A stretch of DNA of 64,000 nucleotides from Pantoea sp. Lij88. GTDB lineage: Bacteria > Pseudomonadota > Gammaproteobacteria > Enterobacterales > Enterobacteriaceae. The position numbers and the translations under genes were made by a program. Under the pieces are notes generated by a model. It saw nothing but the letters and a program-made list of their open reading frames with translations, had not been told where the DNA came from and searched no databases. Below are positions 1 through 16,120 of the stretch, in pieces. Location: positions 434,001 to 498,000 of the forward strand of contig NZ_CP118269.1 of the NCBI RefSeq assembly GCF_030062155.1, written 5' to 3'. The stretch's first letter is position 1. Each line of letters starts with the position of its first letter.

Positions 1-110
1 ATGTGGTGGAGTGCGTGAAGTGTGGTCACCAGATGCGCGAGGCGGATAAACAGGCGCGCGATCAGGTTCGCACCAATGAGCAGGTTATCGGCATTTTCCA
101 TCCTGAGTAG
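1..110 (+). CDS. yheV: YheV family protein, C-terminal fragment
   Basis: The left edge cuts this gene. The reading frame begins at base 3 and ends with TAG at 108-110, leaving 35 residues. They contain a CVKCG zinc-ribbon half followed by a charged helix and end in IGIFHPE. This matches the C-terminus of the small YheV (DUF2387) zinc-ribbon protein, which precedes slyD in enterobacteria. Its function is unknown. The N-terminal cysteine pair that would complete the ribbon lies outside the window. The identification rests on the short tail plus synteny. Confidence 0.75.
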   Translation, partial: VVECVKCGHQMREADKQARDQVRTNEQVIGIFHPE

Positions 111-141
111 CGGAATCGGGCAGCTTTTTTTACGCTTAAAC

Positions 142-169
142 TTACAGCGGGATTGAATTCCGTTACAAT
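142..169 (+). promoter_or_regulatory. Candidate sigma-70 promoter for slyD
   Basis: TTACAG (142-147) and TACAAT (164-169) are separated by 16 bp and lie about 140 bp upstream of the slyD start. The rest of the 197-base yheV-slyD gap holds a T-run after yheV but no clear hairpin. Spotted by eye; no start site is known. Confidence 0.45.
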
Positions 170-307
170 TGCCGCCATTAAGGCTGAAGTCGCAAGAGAA
201 AGTGAAACCCCTCTTGTACTCAGCCCCGAACCTTTCTGGTTGGTGTTATTGCACGCAAGAATAGACCAATGAGACGGGATCTCAGCTCTCAACGGTTAGG
301 AGATATC

Positions 308-856
308 ATGAAAGTAGCAAAAGACCTGGTGGTAAGCCTGGCCTATCAGGTACGTACAGAAGACGGCGTGTTAGTTGACGAGTCACCGGTGAGTGCACCG
401 TTAGACTACCTGCACGGTCATGGTTCCCTGATTTCTGGTCTGGAAAATGCGCTGGAAGACCACGTTGCCGGCGACAAGTTTGATGTGCATATCCCGGCAA
501 ACGATGCTTACGGTCAGTACGATGACAACTTGGTGCAGCGCGTTCCTAAAGACGTCTTCATGGGCGTTGACGAACTGCAGGTTGGCATGCGCTTCCTGGC
601 AGAGACCGATCAGGGTCCGGTACCGGTAGAAATCACCGAAGTGGAAGACGATCACGTCGTGGTTGATGGTAATCACATGCTGGCGGGTCAGAACCTGAAC
701 TTCAACGTCGAAGTGGTTGCTATCCGTGAAGCCACACCGGAAGAACTGGCTCATGGCCACGTTCACGGTGCAGATGGCCATCATCATGACCATGATCACG
801 ACCACGATCACGGTAAAGGCGGTTGTGGTACTGGTGGTTGCGGCTGCAGCCACTAA
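308..856 (+). CDS. slyD: FKBP-type peptidyl-prolyl isomerase and metallochaperone SlyD
   Basis: SlyD catalyses proline cis-trans isomerisation, holds unfolded chains through its insert-in-flap domain, and supplies nickel for hydrogenase maturation. The protein is 182 residues: a split FKBP domain (about 1-70 and 125-148) enclosing the insert-in-flap domain (about 70-125), then a metal-binding tail at 149-182. The tail is rich in His and Asp (HHHDHDHDHDH) and ends in three closely spaced cysteines (GGCGTGGCGC). The ATG at 308 was chosen over an in-frame upstream start at 269 because it has the AGGAG ribosome site and matches the family N-terminus MKVAKDLVVSLAYQV. The tail is shorter than the E. 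coli one. A bidirectional hairpin follows the gene. Confidence 0.97.
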   Translation: MKVAKDLVVSLAYQVRTEDGVLVDESPVSAPLDYLHGHGSLISGLENALEDHVAGDKFDVHIPANDAYGQYDDNLVQRVPKDVFMGVDELQVGMRFLAETDQGPVPVEITEVEDDHVVVDGNHMLAGQNLNFNVEVVAIREATPEELAHGHVHGADGHHHDHDHDHDHGKGGCGTGGCGCSH

Positions 857-872
857 GTCTCAACAGACCTTT

Positions 873-901
873 AAAGGCCACCTTCGGGTGGCCTTTCTTT
901 T
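873..901. terminator. Rho-independent terminator between slyD and slyX
   Basis: A stem of AAAGGCCACC and GGTGGCCTTT closes a TTCG-type loop (873-896) and is followed by a T-rich run. It ends slyD. Because slyX converges from the other strand, and the complement also has T residues after the stem, it may serve both genes. Confidence 0.85.
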
Positions 902-951
902 GGCTGTCATTCTGGTGTTTCCCGGCTTTATCGGGACCAGATGGCCCGCCA

Positions 952-1170
952 TCAGTAGTGCGGAGGCGGGGTCTCTTCAGACTGTGAGGCGACGATCGAG
1001 GGCGCATTCGCTTTGAGCTTGTCGGTTAAGATGCGCATTTGCTCACGCATCTTATTCATCTCCAGCTCGTGCTGAACCACCGCACTGTTCAGCTGATCGA
1101 TAGTCATCTCCTGAAAGGCCAGTTTACTTTCCAGCGTCTCCAGACGCTGTTCCCACTCAGATTGTTGCAT
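952..1170 (-). CDS. slyX: SlyX family coiled-coil protein
   Basis: A 72-residue acidic protein that is almost entirely one predicted coiled coil: heptad-like leucines run from residue 8 to about 52, followed by a short tail ending in TPPPHY, the SlyX signature. Its molecular function is not established. It is transcribed against slyD, as in E. coli, and its start lies in the fkpA upstream region, so slyX and fkpA diverge from a shared 269-bp gap. Length and tail agree with the family. Confidence 0.92.
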   Translation of the reverse strand: MQQSEWEQRLETLESKLAFQEMTIDQLNSAVVQHELEMNKMREQMRILTDKLKANAPSIVASQSEETPPPHY

Positions 1171-1296
1171 GACCTGTTCCTCTGTTAAGGTGCGACTCGG
1201 GGCGTGATTCTACGACCTGAAGGCCAGGAATCACCTGTTTTTTTTACGCCCGCAGGCGGTGCGCTTGAAAAAAGGTCGCGCGGCATCATCTCTGAT

Positions 1297-1324
1297 GAAA
1301 CTTCCCGATGTTATAAAGGTCGGA
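1297..1324 (+). promoter_or_regulatory. Candidate sigma-E promoter for fkpA
   Basis: GAAACTT (1297-1303) and TCGGA (1320-1324) are 16 bp apart. This resembles the extracytoplasmic sigma-E pattern of an AACTT -35 element and a TC-rich -10 element. fkpA belongs to the sigma-E regulon in E. coli, which supports the reading. The -10 match is imperfect. Confidence 0.4.
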
Positions 1325-1439
1325 GGTAGACCGGGTAATTACATTGTGGGAGTGTTCGACACTGCCACGTAAAGTTATAGTGTGGGCCCTGAAGTCCGCA
1401 ATGTTTCCCGAGGTTAGACGCTTCGGTTTTGGAGAATGG

Positions 1440-2285
1440 ATGAAATCACTGTTTAAAGTCACATTGTTAGCTACCACCATGGCTGTTGCACTGAATGCAT
1501 CAATGGCAATGGCAGCAGACACTGCTGCGGCGCCACAGGCTGCACCAGCCGCCGCGCCACAGTCCGCGCCTCAGGCACCTAAGAATGCTGCGTTCAAAGA
1601 TGAAGACCAGCAGTCTGCCTACGCACTGGGTGCTTCACTGGGTCGCTACATGGACAACTCCCTGAAGGAACAGGAAAAACTGGGCATCAAACTGGATAAG
1701 CAGCAGCTTATTGCCGGTGTTCAGGATGCGTTTGGTGGTAAGAGCAAACTGTCTGACGAAGAGATTGAGCAGACGCTGCAATCCTTTGAAGGCCGCGTGA
1801 AAGGCGCAGCCTCAGCGAAAATGGAAAAAGATGCGAAAGAGAACGCTGAAAAGGGCGAAGCTTTCGCAACCAAATTTGCTAAAGAGAGCGGCGTGAAGAA
1901 AACCGAAAGCGGCCTGCTGTACAAAGTTGAGAAAGAAGGTACCGGCGACGCACCTAAAGACAGCGACACTGTAGTGGTGAACTACAAAGGTACGCTGATC
2001 GACGGTACTGAATTCGACAACTCTTACACCCGTGGCGAGCCACTTTCATTCCGTCTGGATGGCGTTATCCCGGGCTGGACTGAAGGTCTGAAGCACGTGA
2101 AGAAAGGCGGCAAGATTAAGCTGGTGATCCCGCCGAATCTGGCTTACGGCAAAAATGGCGTTCCGGGCATCCCGGCTAACTCCACCCTGGTATTTGATGT
2201 TGAACTGCTTGATATCAAACCAGCGCCTAAAGCAGATGAAAAAGCACAGGCCCCTGCGCCTGCTGCTGCAGAAAAAGCGCAGTAA
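1440..2285 (+). CDS. fkpA: Periplasmic FKBP-type peptidyl-prolyl isomerase and chaperone FkpA
   Basis: FkpA isomerises proline bonds and acts as a chaperone on periplasmic and outer-membrane proteins. The 281-residue product has a Sec signal peptide (1-25, cleaved after SMAMA), an Ala/Pro/Gln-rich segment (about 26-45), an N-terminal helical dimerisation domain (about 46-145) and a C-terminal FKBP domain (about 150-260) with the typical GWTEGLKHVKKGGK and IPPNLAYG segments. It ends in a low-complexity Ala/Pro/Lys tail. The ATG at 1440, after GGAG, gives a proper signal peptide; an in-frame start at 1344 would put 32 unrelated residues before it. A strong terminator follows. Confidence 0.97.
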   Translation: MKSLFKVTLLATTMAVALNASMAMAADTAAAPQAAPAAAPQSAPQAPKNAAFKDEDQQSAYALGASLGRYMDNSLKEQEKLGIKLDKQQLIAGVQDAFGGKSKLSDEEIEQTLQSFEGRVKGAASAKMEKDAKENAEKGEAFATKFAKESGVKKTESGLLYKVEKEGTGDAPKDSDTVVVNYKGTLIDGTEFDNSYTRGEPLSFRLDGVIPGWTEGLKHVKKGGKIKLVIPPNLAYGKNGVPGIPANSTLVFDVELLDIKPAPKADEKAQAPAPAAAEKAQ

Positions 2286-2293
2286 TCTGCTGA

Positions 2294-2321
2294 CCGCCGC
2301 CTCCGGGCGGCGGTTTCATTT
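2294..2321 (+). terminator. Rho-independent terminator of fkpA
   Basis: A GC-rich stem of CCGCCGCC and GGGCGGCGG around a short loop (2294-2313) is followed by TTTCATTTT, starting 8 bases after the fkpA stop. Confidence 0.85.
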
Positions 2322-2450
2322 TAGCTTCACGACAAACCTCTGGCATAAGCCGACGACATTTGCCAGACTAATGCCTGCCTAATTATCCCATATTGAGTCT
2401 GCCCATAAGCCGCTGTGACAGGCTCCAGCCATTCAGGGTGATACTCTTCA

Positions 2451-3173
2451 ATGTCTAATCCATTCAATCCGGGTGAACTGAGCGACTTCGATCTTCTGGA
2501 GCAGCGCCCGTTCGAAGAAACTGATTACGATATTCTGAAATCGTACGAGGCTGTCGTGGATGGCCTGGCGATGTTGATCGGCTCGCACTGTGAAATCGTC
2601 CTGCATTCGCTTGAAGATCTAAAGTGCTCGGCCGTGCGTATCGCCAATGGGGAACACACCGGCCGTAAAGTGGGTTCGCCTATCACCGATTTAGCCCTGC
2701 GTATGCTGCACGATATGCATGGCGCGGACAGCAATGTCTCCCGTGCCTATTTCACGCGTGCCAAAAGCGGCGTGCTGATGAAGTCGGTCACGATTGCGAT
2801 TCGCAACCGTCAGCAACGGGTCATTGGTCTGCTCTGCATCAACATGAACCTGGATGTGCCGTTCTCACAGATCATGTCGACCTTTATGCCGCCTGAGATG
2901 CAGCAGGTCGACTCTAACGTCAATTTCGCCAGTTCGGTCGATGATCTGGTGATGCAGACGCTGGAGTTCACCATTGAAGAGGTGAGTGCGGATCGCAACG
3001 TATCGAACAACGCCAAGAATCGTCAGATTGTGCTGAACCTGTATGAGAAGGGGATCTTCGACATCAAAGATGCCATTAACCAGGTGGCCGATCGGCTGAA
3101 CATCTCGAAGCACACCGTCTATCTCTACATCCGCCAGTTCAAAAATGGCGACTTCCAGGGACAGGATCGATAA
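2451..3173 (+). CDS. yheO: YheO family transcriptional regulator (PAS-like plus HTH)
   Basis: A 240-residue protein with an N-terminal YheO/PAS-like sensor domain (about 25-150; note [16 protein letters not shown] and [12 protein letters not shown]) and a C-terminal helix-turn-helix (about 185-230; [22 protein letters not shown]). Proteins of this family are predicted DNA-binding regulators; ligand and targets are not established. Its stop codon overlaps the tusD start by one base (TAATG), so it is translationally coupled to the tusDCB sulfur-relay genes. This arrangement is fixed in enterobacteria and suggests, without proving, a link to tRNA thiolation. It is nearly identical to E. coli YheO over the HTH. 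Confidence 0.93.
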   Translation: MSNPFNPGELSDFDLLEQRPFEETDYDILKSYEAVVDGLAMLIGSHCEIVLHSLEDLKCSAVRIANGEHTGRKVGSPITDLALRMLHDMHGADSNVSRAYFTRAKSGVLMKSVTIAIRNRQQRVIGLLCINMNLDVPFSQIMSTFMPPEMQQVDSNVNFASSVDDLVMQTLEFTIEEVSADRNVSNNAKNRQIVLNLYEKGIFDIKDAINQVADRLNISKHTVYLYIRQFKNGDFQGQDR

Positions 3174-3559
3174 TGCGTTACACCCTGATGGTTACCGGCC
3201 CGGCTTACGGGACGCAACAGGCGACCAGTGCATATCTGTTTGCCCGCGCGCTGCTGACGGCTGGCCATGAGCTTGAAAGCGTCTTCTTCTATCGCGAAGG
3301 GGTGCTGAACGCTAACCAGCTCACCGCGCCGGCCAGTGATGAGTTTGATCTGGTGCGCGCGTGGCAGGCATTACATCAGGAGCAGGGTGTGGCACTGAAC
3401 ATCTGTGTGGCAGCCGCGCTGCGGCGAGGCGTCAGCGATGCGCAGGAAGCGGCCCGACTTCAGCTGGCGGGCAGTAACCTGCAGCCGGGCTTTACCCTGA
3501 GTGGGCTGGGTGCGCTGGCGGAAGCGGCGCTGGGCTGTGAACGCATGGTGCAGTTCTGA
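3173..3559 (+). CDS. tusD: Sulfurtransferase TusD
   Basis: TusD is the sulfur-accepting subunit of the TusBCD heterohexamer, which passes persulfide sulfur from TusA to TusE for the 2-thio group of mnm5s2U34 in tRNA. It is a DsrE-like fold of 128 residues. The acceptor cysteine is at position 78, in [11 protein letters not shown], the position used in E. coli. The start overlaps yheO by one base and the TGA overlaps the tusC ATG by one base, so the four genes form a tightly coupled operon. Confidence 0.96.
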   Translation: MRYTLMVTGPAYGTQQATSAYLFARALLTAGHELESVFFYREGVLNANQLTAPASDEFDLVRAWQALHQEQGVALNICVAAALRRGVSDAQEAARLQLAGSNLQPGFTLSGLGALAEAALGCERMVQF

Positions 3560-3918
3560 TGAATCGTGTCGCCTTTCTCTTTACCCGGGCACCGCACGGC
3601 AGCAGTGCAGGGCGCGAAGGACTGGATGCCGCCCTGGCCACCGGCGCACTCAGTGAAGATATCGGCCTGTTTTTTATTGGTGATGGCGTGCTGCAGCTCA
3701 ATCTGCATCAGCAACCTGCGACGATTAAGAGCCGTCACTATGCGGCGACCTTTGGCGTACTGGCGCTGTATGACATCGAACAGTGCTATCTCTGCCGGAC
3801 CTCACTGATAGCGCGTGGATTAGCGGTTGACGCTGACCGGTTGCTGGATGTTACGCTACTGGACGCGCCGGAACTGCGGCAGATGCTGGCCAGCTACGAT
3901 CGCATCCTGACTTTTTAA
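3559..3918 (+). CDS. tusC: Sulfur relay protein TusC
   Basis: The second subunit of the TusBCD tRNA thiolation relay, 119 residues, with a DsrE/DsrF-like fold. The N-terminus has the expected strand and glycine-rich loop ([21 protein letters not shown]). TusC carries no acceptor cysteine essential for relay and is structural in the complex. ATG overlaps the tusD stop by one base (TGATG); tusB follows after 9 bases. Confidence 0.95.
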   Translation: MNRVAFLFTRAPHGSSAGREGLDAALATGALSEDIGLFFIGDGVLQLNLHQQPATIKSRHYAATFGVLALYDIEQCYLCRTSLIARGLAVDADRLLDVTLLDAPELRQMLASYDRILTF

Positions 3919-3927
3919 GAGACGCTA

Positions 3928-4215
3928 ATGCTGCACACTTTAATGCACTCACCGGCACACAGTGACCTTGAGACCCTGCTTTTAATGGCGGGTGCAGGCG
4001 ATGACCTGCTGTTGCTGCAGGATGGCGTGCTGGCTGCCTTAGCCGGCAGTCGCGCATTGATGCGGCTCTCAGAGAGCGAAGCGACACTGTGGGTACTGGA
4101 CGAGGATGTTCAGGCTCGCGGTCTCGCTGGACAAATTTCGACCAGCGTGCAGTCAATCGACTATAATGGCTTTGTCACGCTAACGATGAGGCATCAGCAA
4201 CAAATCGTGTGGTAA
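3928..4215 (+). CDS. tusB: Sulfur relay protein TusB
   Basis: The third subunit of the TusBCD complex, 95 residues, DsrH-like, beginning MLHTLMHSPAHSDLETLL. It completes the relay operon. A ribosome site (AAGAGA) lies before the ATG. The str promoter begins 23 bases after its stop, so this gene closes one transcription unit just before the next. Confidence 0.94.
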   Translation: MLHTLMHSPAHSDLETLLLMAGAGDDLLLLQDGVLAALAGSRALMRLSESEATLWVLDEDVQARGLAGQISTSVQSIDYNGFVTLTMRHQQQIVW

Positions 4216-4237
4216 TCGGCTAAAACCTGGTTATTTC

Positions 4238-5281
<1,044 letters not shown>

Positions 5282-5347
5282 TCACCACGTAGTTGTTAAA
5301 CCAGCGGGCGCTCAATCAGCCAACCCGCTGGGGTCGACTTACCTTGA

Positions 5348-7486
<2,139 letters not shown>

Positions 7487-7509
7487 GCTACGGTTTAAAT
7501 TTGAACTGA

Positions 7510-7534
7510 TGCCTTCACCCAGATGGTGAAGGCA
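7510..7534 (+). repeat. Perfect 10-bp hairpin between fusA and tufA
   Basis: TGCCTTCACC (7510-7519) and GGTGAAGGCA (7525-7534) form a perfect inverted repeat with a 5-base loop in the 68-base fusA-tufA gap. There is no T-run, so it is not a terminator. It could protect or separate the tufA part of the mRNA; that is inference. Confidence 0.7.
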
Positions 7535-7542
7535 CAACGTAA

Positions 7543-8739
<1,197 letters not shown>

Positions 8740-8786
8740 TTGTGGTATCTGCTGTGGTCGTGCTAACGGCCACTGCAACACAGTGA

Positions 8787-8813
8787 AAAGAGCACTTCGG
8801 TGCTCTTTTTTTT
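8787..8813 (+). terminator. Rho-independent terminator of the str operon
   Basis: AAAGAGCAC and GTGCTCTTT flank a TTCG tetraloop (8787-8808), followed by an unbroken T-run to 8813. Confidence 0.95.
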
Positions 8814-8853
8814 GGCTTAAATCAGGGCATAACCCTGCAAAGGGTGGGTTTGT

Positions 8854-8874
8854 AATAAAAACGATTCGCATTTA
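8854..8874 (+). promoter_or_regulatory. Candidate Fur box upstream of bfd
   Basis: The segment AATAAAAACGATTCGCATTT resembles the hexamer-array form of Fur sites (GATTCG and CATTTA units) and lies about 40 bases before bfd. bfd is iron-repressed in relatives. The match is partial, especially in the first unit. Confidence 0.45.
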
Positions 8875-8910
8875 CACTGTGTACAGAAAATGTACCTGAG
8901 TGATGAATCA

Positions 8911-9105
8911 ATGTACGTCTGCCTCTGTAATGCCATTAGTGATAAAACCCTTCGTGAAGTCGTGCGTCGCTATCAGCCTAAATCTATCCAGCAACTGCGC
9001 CAGTTTGTGCCGGTCGGCAAACAGTGCGGCAAATGCGTTCGCGCTGCGCGGGAAATCATGGATGAAGAGATGCAACATGCACCGCTCTATAAAGAGATAG
9101 CCTGA
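8911..9105 (+). CDS. bfd: Bacterioferritin-associated ferredoxin
   Basis: Bfd is a [2Fe-2S] ferredoxin that reduces the ferric core of bacterioferritin so that iron can be released. It is 64 residues with the four cluster cysteines at 4, 6, 39 and 42 (VCLC and QCGKC). The start at 8911 was preferred over an in-frame ATG at 8890 because the family begins MYVCLCN. It lies 100 bases upstream of bfr, its partner. A Fur-like box lies in the upstream region. Confidence 0.97.
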   Translation: MYVCLCNAISDKTLREVVRRYQPKSIQQLRQFVPVGKQCGKCVRAAREIMDEEMQHAPLYKEIA

Positions 9106-9205
9106 TTAACTCCTGGTGTGTGAATACCCACAATATCTGTCGCGTTTTTTTGACTTCTTTTTAACCACATCTACGCTCTAATAAACCAGACGCGGAGGGT
9201 TAACA

Positions 9206-9679
9206 ATGAAGGGCGATATCAAAGTTATCAGTCATCTCAACAAACTGCTTGGAAATGAACTGGTTGCCATCAATCAGTACTTCCTGCATGCGCGCATGTT
9301 TAAGAACTGGGGTCTGACGCGCCTCAATGATGTGGAGTACCACGAATCGATCGACGAGATGAAGCATGCCGATAAGTATATTGAGCGCATTCTTTTTCTT
9401 GAAGGGATCCCAAACCTTCAGGATCTGGGACGTCTGCGAATCGGGGAAGACGTTGAGGAGATGCTGAGTTCAGACCTGAATCTGGAACTCGAAGGCGCTA
9501 AAGATCTTCGTGAAGCCATCTCCTATGCCGACAAAGTGCATGACTATGTCAGCCGTGACATGATGATTGAAATCCTGGCTGATGAAGAACATCACATCGA
9601 CTGGATCGAGACAGAACTCGAGCTAATCCAGAAGATGGGTATCCAGAACTATCTGCAGGCTCAAATCAAAGAAGAGTGA
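9206..9679 (+). CDS. bfr: Bacterioferritin
   Basis: Bfr is a heme-containing 24-mer that oxidises Fe(II) and stores the mineral. The 157-residue subunit has ferroxidase ligands Glu18, Glu51 and His54 in HESIDEMKH, with Met52 as the heme ligand between subunits, and later [19 protein letters not shown] ribosome site precedes the ATG. The last 14 bases overlap tail to tail with gspO on the other strand. It pairs functionally with bfd upstream. Confidence 0.98.
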   Translation: MKGDIKVISHLNKLLGNELVAINQYFLHARMFKNWGLTRLNDVEYHESIDEMKHADKYIERILFLEGIPNLQDLGRLRIGEDVEEMLSSDLNLELEGAKDLREAISYADKVHDYVSRDMMIEILADEEHHIDWIETELELIQKMGIQNYLQAQIKEE

Positions 9680-10439
9680 ATCGGGTTTGCAGAACAATTG
9701 TTACCCAGCCCGCGATGGCCAGGAAAGGGCCAAACGGTAGCGGGCTGTCCCCCGGAATCGAATCCCACCGTTGCAGCATCATGATAGTCGCCAGCGCCAG
9801 TAAAGTGGCACCCAGCGCAATCCAGGGTAATGCCTGCCAGCCACAGCACGCCCCTAACGCCGCAAAAAGCTTCATATCGCCATAACCTAACCCTTCGTAT
9901 CCCCGAACCAGCCGATAGCTCCAGGCAAGCAGCCACAACGCACAGTAGCCCGACAGGGCGCCCCATATCGCCGCTGTTTCATTTCCGGTCACACTGGCGT
10001 GGAGTAATCCCAGCCAGAGAAGCAGATAGCTGAGCGGGTCAGGTATACAGAAGTGGTGACGATCAATGGCAGCCACCAGGAGTAACAGGCATGAGGCAGT
10101 GATGATAAACGTAGCATCTGCAGGTCCGGTAAAGCTTTGCAGCACCAGCAGGCAGAGCAGGGCAATCAGCCATTCTTTGATAAAGCTGGCTGTACCGAAC
10201 GGATGCAGACAGAAGCGGCACCGTCCTTTCAGCATCGGCCAGCTGACCAGTGGCAGAACGTCACGCCACAGCAGGCGTTGCTGGCAATGTTCACACCGTG
10301 ACCCAGGAAAACAGAGCGTGGCAAACCACTGAGCAGGTGAGAGGGCGGGGGAGAAGCGCACACAGGCCAGCGAAAGAAAGCTGCCCAATGCGCCTCCGCC
10401 AGCCAGCACAGCAATCTGAGTGATGAGAGTAAGCGACAT
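9666..10439 (-). CDS. gspO: Prepilin leader peptidase / N-methyltransferase (GspO/HopD type)
   Basis: Type IV prepilin peptidases cut the short leader from prepilins and pseudopilins and methylate the new N-terminus in the inner membrane. This 257-residue protein has two CxxC pairs (C49/C52 and C74/C77) in the cytoplasmic loop, then about seven further membrane segments with the catalytic aspartates D126 (AIDRHH) and D188 (GYGD). The RBS GGAG lies 7 bases before the ATG. No pilin or secretion genes are near, so it is an orphan, as in E. coli, where gspO also follows bfr. Motifs look intact. Confidence 0.9.
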   Translation of the reverse strand: MSLTLITQIAVLAGGGALGSFLSLACVRFSPALSPAQWFATLCFPGSRCEHCQQRLLWRDVLPLVSWPMLKGRCRFCLHPFGTASFIKEWLIALLCLLVLQSFTGPADATFIITASCLLLLVAAIDRHHFCIPDPLSYLLLWLGLLHASVTGNETAAIWGALSGYCALWLLAWSYRLVRGYEGLGYGDMKLFAALGACCGWQALPWIALGATLLALATIMMLQRWDSIPGDSPLPFGPFLAIAGWVTIVLQTRFTLL

Positions 10440-10623
10440 GATAATGCTCCGGACTAAAGGTTACAGGCACTCTCATCGTCTTCCGGTTCTGTGTCATCTA
10501 CGGATGAAGAAGAGCGGAAATGCGCTCACAGCCTCATGAGTGATTTCTCAGCCATACAGCAGGGCAATGCGGCGCGGGCCTCACGAATCGGCCACTAATT
10601 ATCAGGGAAAAGACCAACACGGG

Positions 10624-10651
10624 TTGCTTCCTGAACAGATTTACGTATAAT
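10624..10651 (+). promoter_or_regulatory. S10 operon promoter
   Basis: TTGCTT (10624-10629), 16 bp, TATAAT (10646-10651), then GCGCGGGCC, a GC-rich discriminator typical of stringently controlled promoters. The sequence from the -10 element on resembles the E. coli S10 promoter. The 184 bases before it, back to gspO, show no other clear feature. Confidence 0.85.
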
Positions 10652-11144
<493 letters not shown>

Positions 11145-11164
11145 TCAGGTCATCGAGCGATTGA

Positions 11165-13560
<2,396 letters not shown>

Positions 13561-13573
13561 TATTAGAGGATAA

Positions 13574-13855
<282 letters not shown>

Positions 13856-13859
13856 GTAG

Positions 13860-15785
<1,926 letters not shown>

Positions 15786-15808
15786 TAAGAATTGTTTTTT
15801 CTGAGGAA

Positions 15809-15839
15809 ACCCTCTGCTTCGGCAGGGGGTTTTTTTTTG
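15809..15839 (+). terminator. Rho-independent terminator of the S10 operon
   Basis: ACCCTCTGC and GCAGGGGGT flank a TTCG loop (15809-15830) and a run of nine T follows. It should largely separate S10 transcription from the deaminase gene downstream. Confidence 0.95.
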
Positions 15840-16120
15840 CCTGTGATCCGGAGTTGTTTCCTTTGTGCCGGTGACAATCCCGATTTGATGGTGCTAAAAA
15901 ATTTAGCCGATTGCCGAAGCTAAGCGGAGACGCTCCAGGCCGCAGAGGACTGCGTTAACATCACCTTACAGAGAAACGTGCCGTGAAAATGGAGAGTCAT
16001 GACTGCTTACGCCATTCACTGATCGGGTTGCCACTGGTTGCTGCGTAACCTGCTATTGGCCCTGCCAAAAGCTTGCCGCTTTTATCGGGGAGCAGACAAT
16101 CACAACCCACGGGCTATAGC
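15840..16120 (+). promoter_or_regulatory. 281-nt leader of the deaminase gene with possible RNA structure
   Basis: This gap has no convincing gene. It can be drawn as an array of hairpins closed by GGTGA (15870-15874) and TCACC (15961-15965): GCTAAA/TTTAGC (15893-15907), AGCG/CGCT with a GAGA loop (15923-15934) and CGCAG/CTGCG with an AGGA loop (15941-15954). Downstream are a GGTTGC...GTAACC arm pair (about 16036-16050) and AAAAGC/GCTTTT (about 16067-16083). Two tiny upstream reading frames exist: 15989-16048 (19 codons) and 15999-16022 (7 codons, with GGAG 5 bases before the ATG). No clear -35/-10 pair was found. It does not match a riboswitch class I can name. Regulatory function is inference. 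Confidence 0.35.

Noticed and set aside
15866..15920. Resemblance of the deaminase leader to the Moco riboswitch (GTGACAATC and GATTGCC segments)
   Set aside because: Only short segments agree. The tetraloop-receptor stem GGCGAAG/CTTCGCC of the Moco RNA is missing, and amidohydrolase deaminases do not use Moco.
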